64,000 nt of DNA from Chondrilla cf. caribensis (Eukaryota > Porifera > Demospongiae > Chondrillida > Chondrillidae). Positions 1-16,794 of the stretch are shown here, piece by piece. The notes under the pieces were generated by a model. The model did no database searches. It was not told the origin of the DNA and saw only the letters and a list, made by a program, of their open reading frames with translations. Both the position numbers and the translations under genes were made by a program. Within the stretch, counting starts at the first letter, position 1, and the number at the start of each line of letters is the position of its first letter. The stretch lies in assembly GCA_964020155.1 (NCBI GenBank), contig OZ026556.1:2259501-2323500 (forward strand), given 5' to 3'.

Positions 1-251
1 TGAAGCCTTACAGTAACCTGATCTTATCTACTTGACCTTACGCTATACCATATAATCTATGTACTGTATTACAATCTTCCTAGTCGGTCACATGACTAGA
101 TCACAATAATATGTGCTACAACATGTGATTTCCAGAACACACACAGGGACACACTTCAAAAAATTCCCACACTGATAACGTCACCATTTCCTAGATTGAC
201 TTGATTCTTTTTTTGAAGAATTGTGTAAGAATTGATAAGTAGCTAAGCAGG

Positions 252-257
252 TATAAA
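252..257 (+). promoter_or_regulatory. TATA box of the first secreted-protein gene
   Basis: TATAAA lies 125 bases upstream of the preferred ATG at 382. The two paralogous genes also have a TATA-like element 85-140 bases upstream of their ATGs, which supports it as a core promoter. Confidence 0.5.
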
Positions 258-381
258 ACTACCTGAAGATGCACTGCAGGTTAACAGTGAGCGAGTAAAG
301 ATTGTGATTCAATTTAGTATATTTAACCAATCATTCAACATGTTGCTCTGTTTAGTGGAGAAAAGGCGCAAAGTATCAATC

Positions 382-1146
382 ATGGATTACTGTCTAAGAT
401 CTTTCCTCGTTCTTCTTTCAATAAAACTCACAGTAGCTTACCCCACTGAGGATTTGAGTGAGCAGACAAAAGTGCCACTGTGGTGCGAAGGAGTGATGCT
501 GGGCGTAGATATAACGTCATTGAAGCGGGAAATCAGAAGGGAAAAATTTGAATTCGAAGACTATCGTCAGAAATTATTCCATGGACATGCGTCTTTGAAC
601 ATAACTGGGATGGAAGAATTTACTGAAGATAACCATTGCAATGTTATTAATATTCCCCCACACTCTGCCACTAGTCACAGCAATGATCGTCAAAGTATGG
701 CCAACAGTTTATGGAAAATTCAACTCTTGAACGAGATGTACAAGAAAGTTTTTCAGCTAATCAAGATTCATGAATCTTCTACTACACTGAAGAACAGTGT
801 CATTGGTTCAAATCTTACAGTGATGCAAGTTATGATTGACCAATTCGTACAGAACACAGAAGAATATCTGATGGCTGAAAGATGCTCGTGCAAAAGTGTG
901 AACTGTTCTGTGCATCAAATGAGTAATGCAGCCATCGAGAACATCATGGATCAAGTTAGAAGAAGGCCTGCTTCAGGATGTACCAGAATGAACTTGTTAG
1001 GGAAGGTGATAAGGAAAATTTCATGGCTAATGATTTCAGTTGATAAGAAACTCAAATATCAACGAATACACCTTGCTAGCAACTGGAAATTTTGCAAAGC
1101 AATTGCTGCTGTTCAAATTTCAAACTTTATGTGTAGCCAAAGATGA
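382..1146 (+). CDS. secreted eight-cysteine helical protein, copy 1 (unknown family)
   Basis: A single-exon ORF of 254 aa from the ATG at 382. This start is chosen because it opens directly on a signal peptide (MDYCLRSFLVLLSIKLTVAYP); an upstream in-frame ATG at 340 would place charged residues before it. The mature chain has eight cysteines shared with the paralogs at 2603-3391 and 16795-17574, in contexts such as LWC, RCSCKSVNC, GCTRMNLLG and WKFC. Between them lie predicted amphipathic helices (SLWKIQLLNEMYKKVFQLIK, EEYLMAERC, AAIENIMDQVR), so a small disulfide-linked helical bundle is plausible. Several N-glycosylation sequons are present. I do not recognise the family. A secreted ligand or effector is a guess from size, signal peptide and helix content only. 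Confidence 0.8.
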   Translation: MDYCLRSFLVLLSIKLTVAYPTEDLSEQTKVPLWCEGVMLGVDITSLKREIRREKFEFEDYRQKLFHGHASLNITGMEEFTEDNHCNVINIPPHSATSHSNDRQSMANSLWKIQLLNEMYKKVFQLIKIHESSTTLKNSVIGSNLTVMQVMIDQFVQNTEEYLMAERCSCKSVNCSVHQMSNAAIENIMDQVRRRPASGCTRMNLLGKVIRKISWLMISVDKKLKYQRIHLASNWKFCKAIAAVQISNFMCSQR

Positions 1147-2602
1147 TGTGTTCCAATTTCTCAGTAGGCATATGCAGTTAACCTAATTCAATCAAAATGT
1201 ACAATGATATTTTAATTATATAACCAGTATTAATTTAATTCACATTACTCCATAATTGCGTATTTTTATGGAATTATGATTACAATAATATACATGTACA
1301 ATTATGACATATATAACATATATAATAATTATAATTATAATAATCACACTATTAAGATCCTCCATTAACTAAATCCGCAGATGCAGATCAAAGAAAGGAG
1401 TTCCCATTCACACTTCCCCATCATTTACCCTAACCAACTTTGAGGGACACCCACATAGATCCTAATCCCCTCGTCAAATCCATTAAATTCCAATCACTAA
1501 TTTATTCCATCCATAATGCTCTTCATTACATATTATTGTTGTTTTTCATTATTATTATGTTGTATTATTGCATATATGTATCTATTATTATTTAGTGTAC
1601 TACTATTAGGTAATTATTGTATCCATTATTGTATTCAGTAAAATCAATAAAATGAATAATACTATAGTAAGGAAATTCACTGTCACTTCATAGTGGGAAC
1701 ACGAATTCCTATATGTGTACCACAGACTATTTTTGTGAAACCCTAAGAGTTAGTTTTTCATTGGGGCATGCTTGGAAGACTGATATCTGTGGAAAATTGT
1801 TGAAGTGGTAGACACCTTGATGCTCTAACTGTTACAATAGTCTGAATTTGTCTCAAGGGAGTTGAGGGATATGTAGCACATTAGCTCTATGGTTGATGAG
1901 TACAAATAGAAGTTGTATAAAATTAATAATAGTTGCATGTTAGATGTGCAGCAGCCTGCTGGACAACTATTAATGTACATGAACCAAATGTGGACGTGTT
2001 GTTGCTGTTGAAGTATTGTACAGTGACACTGTCTATAAGGGCGTGCCTATGTGGCAACTGGTTGAGAATGACTTGCATTCGAGTAGCCATTACGTATTTA
2101 TCGGTGCTGTGTGTTTATGTGTTTGCTACACCTTTTTGGATTAACATCATACAAGGCTGTGAACAGCCTTGCACATGTTTGTGAGGAACCATGTGCAAGT
2201 ATGACATATATTGTTATGAATGCATACAAGGTGATATACAGGGTTGTATTGAGCTGTGCAACTTTGTACAACCATGTCCATTTCTTGTGATTCCCTTGGA
2301 GCTTGCAATGCAAAAATATTAAAAAATGTTCAAACGTTTCTCCACGTAATGTAGATGCAGTCAAAGAATAAATATTTCAGTTTATAGAATATTTTATATT
2401 ATGTCTCTATTATAATGAAACAGTTTAGAGAGAGAGCAGAGTTGCAATATGAATAGATTCATGAAAATGAACAATATTATAGTATTATTAGGATAAAACA
2501 TGTACATAAAATCAGTTTTATATTAGTTCAAAACAATATAATATTATGATTCACAATAATAGTACCTAAAGCAAAATCTGATTCAAAATCAGGCAAAAGG
2601 GC
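1147..2602. other. AT-rich intergenic spacer
   Basis: This spacer separates the first two paralogous secreted-protein genes. It is very AT-rich with ATT/TAT runs. The short ORFs near 1.9-2.4 kb overlap on both strands and show no signal peptide, motif or splice context, so I see no gene here. Confidence 0.5.
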
Positions 2603-3391
2603 CTAACACATTGAGTTTGCCAAGTCCAGAGTTAATTTGCATAGTTTCCAGGTGGTAATACGAACTAATTGGCCTTTCAGGATTCGATCAACAAAATAAA
2701 CATCTTCACTAATCTTTTTAATCACTTCTCCCAACAAGTTCATCCTAGTGCAAGACGGAGGATGAAGTTCCATTCTAACTTGATCTACGACTTTTTCAAT
2801 GGCTGATGTAGTCATTTGATGGACAGTACACTCCTCATTTTCACAGGAACACTTTTCAGCCATCAAGTATTCCTCAACATTGTCCACTAAGTGTTGGAGC
2901 ATGAAGTGCAATTTACTAAGCTTTGATATATCTTTATCCAAAGTATTGACTGATTGGTGGATCTTAATCAGTTTGAAAATTTTCTTAAACATTACATTCA
3001 ACAGCTGAACCCTCCAAAACCTGTTGGCAATACGCTGACGATCATTTTTGTGTTTGGTGGCTGGCAGCACAGGAATAGTAATGTTTCCACATTTATTTAC
3101 AGAAAAAAGGCCTACAATATTGAAGTCATTGAAAGAGGGTCGTCCGTAAAACAAATCACTTCTGTAACGCTTGAAGTGTACAGAATCTGTTCTGATAACC
3201 TGTTTCAAATTGCTAATGCTTGCGTCAACTACAGCTCCACACCACGGAGGAACTCTTGCATTTATCATTCCTGTGGACATAGTTGCCCTAGTTGCACCTG
3301 TTGACTCTTCCATTGGTAGCATATACGTAGCAGCCATACTTACAAATGTGCTCAAAATATATGAGCAAACAAATAGTCTTAAACTGTACAT
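2603..3391 (-). CDS. secreted eight-cysteine helical protein, copy 2 (unknown family)
   Basis: A single-exon ORF of 262 aa beginning with a signal peptide (MYSLRLFVCSYILSTFVSMA). It aligns over its whole length with the genes at 382-1146 and 16795-17574. Shared blocks are PWC near the mature N terminus, a DRQRIANRFW-type block leading into a long amphipathic helix, EEYLMAEKCSC, EECTVHQM, SCTRMNLLG, WKLC and a final Cys. Divergence is moderate, so these are old paralogs under constraint on cysteines and helices. It is transcribed away from copy 1 with about 1.5 kb between them. No known domain is recognised; a cytokine-like bundle or a secreted effector are both possible. Confidence 0.8.
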   Translation of the reverse strand: MYSLRLFVCSYILSTFVSMAATYMLPMEESTGATRATMSTGMINARVPPWCGAVVDASISNLKQVIRTDSVHFKRYRSDLFYGRPSFNDFNIVGLFSVNKCGNITIPVLPATKHKNDRQRIANRFWRVQLLNVMFKKIFKLIKIHQSVNTLDKDISKLSKLHFMLQHLVDNVEEYLMAEKCSCENEECTVHQMTTSAIEKVVDQVRMELHPPSCTRMNLLGEVIKKISEDVYFVDRILKGQLVRITTWKLCKLTLDLANSMC

Positions 3392-3477
3392 TCTTAAAAA
3401 GTCAATCTTAATACTGATACTTAAGATAAAGCTAATATTTGACTGATCATCTGCGTTTGTTCAGTCCCTCTCCTCGA

Positions 3478-3483
3478 TTTATA
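3478..3483 (-). promoter_or_regulatory. TATA box of secreted-protein copy 2
   Basis: TATAAA on the minus strand, about 87 bases upstream of the ATG at 3391, a position comparable with the other family members. Confidence 0.5.

Positions 3484-8427
<4,944 letters not shown>

Positions 8428-8485
<58 letters not shown>
8428..8485. repeat. (CA)n microsatellite, about 29 units
   Basis: A perfect CA run at the 5' side of the LINE, in the same orientation as the 400-base run at its 3' side. Confidence 0.97.
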
Positions 8486-8486
<1 letters not shown>

Positions 8487-9570
8487 TTGACAACTGGAGT
8501 TTGTTAAGTAATTTTTAAACTATTGCCTTGTAGCACCCAAATATGTACAGACACTCAGTGTACATGAGCAATATAATCATTCGTGCAAATTACATGAATT
8601 TGTACATTTATGAATGAGCAGTCACTATAGTGGTAACTACATATACTGTTACTAGTATAATATAGTAATAGACTGGTATCTATTTAGTAGTAAGCTGTAT
8701 TGCCTCTGTAACATTACCTACTTCTCCATAAATACTCTAGTTACAAATATATCTTCAATCCTAGGCTCAGCTGTAACTTTAGAAGTTTTGTAATAATAAT
8801 CAACTGTAATGTTTCAAAGTCAATGTGGTGACTCTAGAAAGGACAAACAACTAAAAAAATCCAATTGGTGACCATCTATATAGGCAACACCAAACTATTC
8901 ATATTATTCTATTACTAGCCAGTAAGCCTGCCTTTGGTGGGCTCACTGCCCATGGCGTGCAGTACGCCGGCTCCTTGTACACCACGTAGTCGTGCCAGCT
9001 AGTGTAGCAGTGGAGTATGACATGTGTCATAAATAATTATTAGAATATCAACATACATGTAGTGCAAGATGGATGCTTATTGTGAATGACATGGTCATGC
9101 AACTGGAGAAATGTTAATGAATATATGTACAAAGTCTTTAATCATGATGTAGTGCCTCGGGATACGACAGTAAGTTTAAAAATAATTGTTGGACGACAGC
9201 CAATGGAATCGCCCGATAACCGGAAGTCACTGGGACAATAATTAAAAATGGCCATCAGCTGCAAAGGAAAAAACGGAATTCGAAGGTTCTCTCCACATGG
9301 ACAGTTAGATGGTCGATTTTAACCCATGGAGGATACTTCCCAAACCATACTTCATAATCCTTGAGAGTTTGGTGGCGCCCTGTGCAGTAGTTTTTGCCTG
9401 AATCACGAACAAACAAGCAAATGAACTGAATTATATTATATTAAATAGATTACAGATCAACTTAAACACATAGGAGGGCAATGGGAGTGGGAAAGCAAGC
9501 AGAATGCCATTTTGTGTCAACTAGACTGCTGACTAAGAAAGATGTACATAAAGCTATATGATGAAATTTT
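8486..9570. other. noncoding region, possible old repeat at 8930-9430
   Basis: No gene seen. The part from about 8930 to 9430 is richer in GC than its surroundings and ends in an ACAAACAAGCAAA-type tail, as some decayed retroelements do. I cannot assign it to a family. Confidence 0.3.
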
Positions 9571-9574
9571 CTAG

Positions 9575-9705
9575 AGATTATCACAAAAGAGGATCTTCAA
9601 AACTTAATTGATTACAACTACATACAGCTTCGAAACTGATGTGACTCAAGTGAAACATATCCCCAGCATTATATACCTATAGGTTATGGTGTCTGGTACT
9701 AGCTG
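9575..9705 (-). pseudogene. promoter/5' UTR remnant of the secreted eight-cysteine family
   Basis: This stretch resembles the region just upstream of the gene at 16795-17574 (17625-17745). Both contain, in the same order, TTATCACAAAAG, a CTTNNGAAACTGATG block, a CAAGTGAA/GAAGTGAA block, a TATA-rich core, and a CTA(C/T)AGGTTA(C/T)G(A/G)TG(C/T)CTGGTAC block. No family coding sequence follows on the minus strand, so this looks like a promoter left behind after gene loss or partial duplication. Confidence 0.45.
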
Positions 9706-10534
9706 TATACATATTATAGTACATATGTACAGTGTATTATCATAATAATTTTACTGAAGCAAAAAAATTCTTCCCACCACCAACTATGTATGTGAATGTA
9801 ATTTGGGTTTATGGATTATGTATCAGTATCATCATAATATTGAGGGCAAATGTGTATACTGCTTCAGAATTATGTATATGCACATTAATTCAGTAGTAAT
9901 TATAGCTGCCCCATACATTAGCAACCATATTAAAGGGACAGTGAATGTTGTAGTGAATTTGTATATGACAAGCAAACTGAATGGCTGCAGGTGCTGGTTG
10001 TGTGGTATTGTCTTGTCAACCTGCTGGGAGGGATGAGCTGTGACTGAAGTAGCCATTGCAGAACTGTTAATAAAATGTACAGCAGCAAATGACGATTGGA
10101 AGAATATTGGACCCAAAAATAGACTCGTGTCACATTTATACATTGTGCTATGAACTTGTCCAATGGTCCAGCACGTTTACTACTTATAGTATTGTACTGC
10201 ATAATATCCCACAAAACATAAACTTCCCAGGGAAAGCTCATATAGTGTGGTGAGGCTGTGCATATTTCAGTAATAGCATTTTGTAGTATAAATAGCAAAA
10301 TCAAGAGAGTCATTTGTTGAGCTAGAGGCAGTTGCCATCTTCTGAGCTCAACATGTGGATCAGAAGCATGACATTCATTTATAAAAATGGTCAACACTTT
10401 CAGTGCATAAGTGGCAATTGCAATTTTGACACAATGTCTAAGGGTTATTTATAAATTTAAATCATCTTCAATTCCATACATCTAAACTAATCAATTTGAT
10501 CACATCATGCAATTTAACATTCAGCCAGACATAC

Positions 10535-10562
10535 ACCCTGGGTTCGAGTCCCTCGGCTGCCA
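10535..10562 (+). other. tRNA 3'-half-like fragment
   Basis: GGGTTCGAGTCCC followed by TCGGCTGCCA resembles a tRNA T-arm and 3' acceptor, then a TTTTT run. No matching 5' acceptor (GGCAGC) or D-arm is found in the preceding 80 bases and the T-stem is imperfect. It may be a tRNA or tRNA-derived SINE fragment. Confidence 0.25.
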
Positions 10563-10609
10563 GTTTTTCACCTTTTCTCCTTTCTTTTATTGAGCAGGTT
10601 GAATTGCAT

Positions 10610-11640
10610 CAAACAATTACAATGTCTAAAGGCTCAAACAGCTTGCACAAAGTAAGATGAGCAATGATACATGTAATTCCTTAGAATTTTGTCTCTAAAA
10701 CATCATGTAGATAATATTACACATAGAACCATATTTTGTTCATATGGTTGAAAGCCTTATTGAATAAAAAATTTAGTATTTCCAAAAATTTCCAAGTTGG
10801 ACCTAGCGTTAAAACAGCTTTGGAATAGAGTACTGACATATTGTGTAGATGAATTTCTCTGTCAGTAAAACATGCATACACTGAGCATGCACATATATAT
10901 TATACTAATGGAAGCATCACATCCATGTATTGAAATGAATAAAACGTTTTAAAAATTAGCTTTCCACAGTCACTGTGATGGTCACATCAGTTCTACAGTT
11001 CCTTTGGAATGGACACTATACAATGCAGGGTTTCAACTTGTGCCAGTTAATCCTTGTACAGTGTAATGCAGGCATTTCCCTTAAAATAGTGCAGCGTATA
11101 ATAAACACAGATAATCATACATTCTTTACTATTTGTACTTGCTGACGCCCACTATGAATTTTTATAGGATACTCCGAATGATGGCACATATCATACATGC
11201 ATAGCATTGGACTGAAGAATGTTGGCCTGGAATGCGAGCTACAGACCTAAGGTGTGTGAGAATTGTAGCACAGTTGACATTTCTGAAGCCTTCCCGGGCC
11301 ACGCGACACTCATAGTGCATAAGCGGCAATTGTAATTTAGACACATCTAAAGGCTCAAACAGCTTGAACATAAGATGAGCATTGATGGATGCAATTCTCT
11401 CAAATTTTGTCTCTAAAACATCATGTAGATAATATTACACATAATAATACCCACAATCTGTTCATATGGTTGAAAGCTTTATTGAATATAAAATACGTAT
11501 TTCCAAAAAGTGCTAGGACCATGGACTACCTATTCTGCTGGTCCTGCATTCCGAGTTGGATCCAGCATTAAAACAGCTTTGAAATACACAAAGCACTGAC
11601 ATATATAATATTATGTAGATGAATTTATCTGTAAAACTTA
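10610..11640. repeat. tandem duplication, unit about 730 bp (1.4 copies)
   Basis: The block at 10610-10800 (AAAGGCTCAAACAGCTTG, TTGTCTCTAAAACATCATG, GTTCATATGGTTGAAAG) recurs at about 11341-11500. The following AAAACAGCTTTG(G/A)AATA motif recurs at about 10811 and 11572. Related copies are at 13085-13620 and 18430-18990. Confidence 0.7.
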
Positions 11641-11689
11641 CACCAAACAATACTTAATGTTAGCATTGAATATAGAACATGCACAAACC

Positions 11690-14130
11690 ACAGCTCTCCA
11701 CAAATTATATATTGGTCACATCTGTTCCACAATTCTCTTATAATTTTAATATGGATGAGCACACAACACTGACATGTTCACAGATCTAGACTAGCAATCT
11801 GTGCTTCTTCATGGTAGTGGGGAAGGTACCTTATACCAAGACAGTTTGGGTAGTACATGACAGTGGGAGTGGAGCATGGTGGGAGGGTTAGCCATTCTAG
11901 TCTTACGTAGCCCAGACCGCTTCTCAGCTCCATTTTCAGAATTATGATTTCATGTGACATAATTCTAAAAATAGAGGCGAAGGGGGTCTGGGCTACGAGC
12001 TCGAGACTAATCCATTTCTTGATAAAATTTGGATGATACGATGTACTATGATAATATTACTATATTCAGTCAATATTCGTCATCATATTCTTTTCACTAA
12101 CTTCGTTAGCTATCTTTATTACTACTCCTAGTCTATTCAGTTTTTAATGGGCATGGTTGAGCATGTTTGTGTTCGTCATCATAGTTATCGTACCAGATCT
12201 AACTGCCATATAATTGTTTCGTCAATTAGCGTCATGCAGCTATAGATTCCACTATTTTGACTTATATTATTACCAGAAACATGAATTATATTGATAGTTG
12301 TTTCTTAGGTGTGAATATGTTATTAAAATATAGAAGACATAATAGCATAATTAGCATGTACCGAGTTATAAGCATAAAATAAAGTATTACAATTACTCAA
12401 TGACATATACAATTGTGAAATATTACTAATATAACATACTTGCAGCATATTTATGACGAAATATGACATCAATAATAACAAAATGTTGGCATACAAATTA
12501 TACTATGGTTATCATTATGTAATGCACGATAAGATATTGTTTACATTTTGAACATACCGTTAATTTAATACCAATGACATAATTCTGAAGCGGCATATGT
12601 ACGTTGGTACCAATGTTGTTACTCTTACACCTGTATGCATAATCATTTACGCTTACATAGTTGGTGGACGGCTGCAACTTCCCGTACGAGATACAGTAGA
12701 AATTAAAGTTAACACTTACATGTATTTTGCTACCATAAACATAATAAAGGTGACAGCAATACACAATATGTGGCCAGCAAAATTATCGGCATTATAATAA
12801 TGAATGAAATGCCCTGCATTGTAATGATATATCGGTTCATCACACTATGGCTTTCATATCCGAACAGCACACTATATTGCATGCTGAAACTCATACAGGG
12901 TTGGATCTCACAGGTGCAGTATTAAAATTGCAGTAAAGATATAAAAGTAATTTCGATTTCAATGTAATTTTAGGCAAATAATCGACTACAATTACAGTAC
13001 GTAAATTCAATTACATTTATCTCCAAGTGCACATGCATTCTGCTTATGATAACCAATAAATAATACTCAACAGTGCTAAACATTGCATGCCTTCCAAGTT
13101 GGACCTAGCATTAAAACAGCTTTGGAATAGCCTACTGACATATTGTGTAGATGAATTTCTCTGTCAGTATATATAACATACACCCACAGAGCAACATGTT
13201 ATACATACATGTTGTACATGAGCATGCACGTATCATATACTAATGGAAGCATCACATCCATGTATTGAAATGAATAAAACGTTTAGCTTTCCACAGTCAC
13301 TGTGATGGTCACATCAGTTCCACAGTTCCTTTGGAATGGACACTATACAATGCAGGGTTTCAACTTGTGCCAGTTAATCCTTGTACAGTGTAATGCAGGT
13401 ATTCCTCTTAAAATAGTGCAGTATAATATTATTATGAACACAGATCGTCATACATTCTTTACTATTTATACTTGCTGACGCCCACTATGAATTTTTATAG
13501 GATGCTCCGAAAGATGTCACATATCATATATACATGCAATAGCACTGGGCTGAGGAATGTTGGCCCAGAATGTGAGCCACAGGCCTAAGGTGTGCGAGGA
13601 ATGTAACACAGCTACCAGCCTTATGAGGATACTCCGAATGATGGCACATATCATGCATTCCATATCACAAGACTGAGAAAGTACGGCCCAAGAATGAGTA
13701 CTTTCTATTTTGCGGACGGTCCCCACGGACGGCGGACGCATACAAAAGATAGGGACGGCAATTAGCGCCCGTTTAACTCCTATTCTGCGGACCTCACAAG
13801 ATATGAATATGCTAAAAAGCGGACCGAGGTGTATTCCCAACCAGATACCATACATCGAATCGGACACAAGTGTAGAATACATCAGTAACACTTTGTTTAG
13901 TTAATGTGCCTCTCTCTGTAGCTATTATTATTATACATTAAGTTCTACCGTATTATAATAGCAATTCTCTGGGTTACAGGACTAAGGTTTACGGGAAATT
14001 AAACCACAGTTGACATTCTGAAGCATTACCACGAGTTAAAGCCGACAAACTGTCCTGTATGTAATTAGTTCTAATAACGTCATAAACGGGTACTAAGCAC
14101 TCAAGAGTTGGATGTCATCGAAACACTCCC
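11690..14130. repeat. segmental duplication copy D1 (gene-less)
   Basis: About 2 kb of this region matches 15855-19080 at high identity, including the MITE at 11898-12009, the GCATATTTATGACGAAATATG block at 12444, and the GGGTACTAAGCACTC motif near 14086. It lacks the 1.2-kb gene-bearing segment present in D2 and has its own extra segment at about 13620-13990. No gene is supported in D1. Confidence 0.8.
11898..12009. mobile_element. MITE with TAGTCT...GTAGCCCAGACC inverted ends
   Basis: The two ends are inverted copies (TAGTCTTACGTAGCCCAGACC at the left; the right end reads inward as TAGTCTCGAGCTCGTAGCCC followed by AGACC). A further internal palindrome (AGAATTATG...CATAATTCT) lets the whole 112 bases fold as a hairpin. 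There is no coding capacity, and the second duplication copy carries the same element. Confidence 0.7.
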
Positions 14131-15854
14131 CTATCTATACACGTAGCTCGTTTCTCCCACCGATTCCTACGTCCTTTCGACCATGTTGTCCGCCATTTTG
14201 TTGACAAGGTCATACTTTACTTGACGCCGTAGATAGGGGCAACAGTGAAAAAAATTGAAGGTGGCCAATTTTCGATCGAAGATGTCATTTGGCTAGCTCT
14301 ATCTAACGGTGCATTTTGTTTTCAATTTCGTTAAGTTTACGCTGAGTTATGGCCCAAAAACTGCCATTTTCGCAGTTAATTTCCTGTTATTGTTCTAGCA
14401 CAGATCAGCGACGAAAGTGACTCCTCGCGAGACCTGTCCATTACGAGAATAGTTTGATATCTATTAAACGTCGATAGGAAAGCCCGAAAGAAAGTGATCT
14501 GTTGGAGTAGCAGTTCACTTTCTGCACCTTCGTCGCAAACCGTTCATATATCGAACGTCACTGCAACCGATTGTGACCGCCGATGGAAATGCTCCTAACA
14601 CAGGGAGATGCCTCCCATATCAAGCTACCCATGAACTTAATGCTAGAATCTTGAGGCATTTTAAATCATTTGAACAGCAGGCCTATTTTTATGAGAAATT
14701 TGGACAGTATAGGATTTAAACCTATATCGAAGAGAGTTATCTTAGAGTCATTTTGAATCACTCTGTAGGGTGTAGATATACATGCATTATGATATTGATT
14801 TTATTGGTTCAAATGATGTGGTGCTATGTACATGACTGAAATCCGACTAAATAACGCTAGGGATATTTTCAAGTACACACAACCTCCCAAGGGGATGGTT
14901 TGACCATATTATTGTAGATTTTGAAAGTTTGGTCCTATGACCAGAAATTGACCCCATAGCACAATGCAAGTACATAAAACCTTCGATGTGTTTTTACCTT
15001 ATTTTGGAGGTTTGTAGGACATGGTGCTGTGATCAGAATTTGACCCCCATAGTATCCAGAACACCAGGTCAAGTACTTGTGTTCAATTCTGCATATAATG
15101 AATACCTTCAGTCATGTCATGGTCCAATGTTCACAGATTACAAAGTACAATGGTAGTTCTAACATCCAAAAGGTACAAAACAGGCACAGAGACACATAAC
15201 AATACTGCAAACATACAACTTCTTCCCACTCATAACCTGAATCATAAAACACATCCAAATACATAATAACTTGCATGTCCAACACAAAAGGGAAAAAAAG
15301 AGTGATTATCTATATATATATAATATATATAATATCATTTAGCCAAAAAATATTGGTGGGGAAATTATTTTGATGAATCGATGATTTTCAAAATTATTAT
15401 AACCAATTATATCTGCCATTTATGGCTCAGAAAACTTAGTCTTATGACATAATCCTTTTGTCATTCAAGCGTACTATCATCATTGCTATGAATATAATTG
15501 TAACTCAGGGGACTGCAACCGCCAAAGTAAGAATTGCCAAAGTTCAATTTAGCCCCAAATCGCCAAATATTTTTCTCGACACTGTTTCCAGCTATACGGT
15601 ATCCAAATTTAACTGGGTGCTGCAAGTGTCACACATTTACCGGGATGACTTGATTATTATCACAGCGTACCTGTACAACAGTTGATAATGAGATCACAGT
15701 CATTGCCCCCATGTCCGTACACTAACATACTGAGCGGCGTGTAATAGTGTTGAACAGATGACCAATGCTTTCTTGAGTGACAACAGACATTCAGTAAATG
15801 GGAAAGCAGATATTTTTGGCTCAACATTAAGGCATGGTACTGAATTGATGATTG
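14131..15854. other. spacer between the two segmental duplication copies
   Basis: No gene recognised. A CCGCCATTTTG (YY1-like) site occurs at about 14189-14199, followed by a more GC-rich stretch to about 14600, which could be an old promoter without an attached ORF. Confidence 0.35.
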
Positions 15855-16042
15855 ACAGAATCACATCTGTTCCACAATTCCCTTATAATTTAAATATGCA
15901 TGAGCACACAACACTGACATGTTCACAGATCTAGACTAGCAATCTGTGCTTCTTCATGGTAGTGGGGAAGGTACCTGATACCAAGACAGTTTGGGTAGTA
16001 CATGACAGTGGGAGTGGAGCATGGTGGGAGGGTTAGCCATTC

Positions 16043-16154
16043 TAGTCTTACGTAGCCCAGACCGCTTCTCAGCTCCATTTTCAGAATTATGATTTCATGT
16101 GACATAATTCTAAAAATAGAGGCGAAGGGGGTCTGGGCTACGAGCTCGAGACTA
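16043..16154. mobile_element. MITE, second copy carried in duplication D2
   Basis: Nearly identical to 11898-12009, with the same inverted ends and internal hairpin. It was copied by the segmental duplication and not by independent transposition. Confidence 0.7.
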
Positions 16155-16794
16155 ATCCATTTCTTGATAAATTTGGATGATACGATGTAATATTATAATA
16201 TTACTATATTCAGTCAATATTCGTCATCATATTCTTTTCACTAACTTCGTTAGCTATCTTTATTACTACTCCTAGTCTATTCAGTTTTCAATGGGCATGG
16301 TTGAGCATGTTCGTATTCATCATCATAGGTATCGTACCAGATCTAACTGCCATATAATCATTTCGTCAATTAGCGTCATGCAGTTATAGATTCCACTATT
16401 TTGACTTATATTATTGCCAGAAACATAAATTATATCGATAGTTACTGTTTCTTAGGTGTGAATATATTATTAAAATATAGAAGACATAATAGGATAATTA
16501 GAATGTTCCAAGCTATAAGCATAAAATAAAGTATTACAATTACTCAATGACATATACAATTGTGAAATACTACTAATATAACATACTTGCAGTATAACAG
16601 TCCAACTGACATTTAGGACTACAATGAATGAAATTATAATACCTATAATAAATACAGTATGATATCTACAGTAACTTGTAAATTTCTAGTCTAGTGGAAG
16701 AGTCCTACAATATAGATATAATATATTATACTAAGATGAAAGCCTACTTATTAAGACTACATGGTTACTACAAGTGCAGTCATGTTTACTGTTC

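Noticed and set aside
11778..11960. Two identical 60-codon ORFs (also 15923-16105)
   Set aside because: They are repeated only because the segmental duplication and MITE are repeated; the frame runs through the MITE hairpin.
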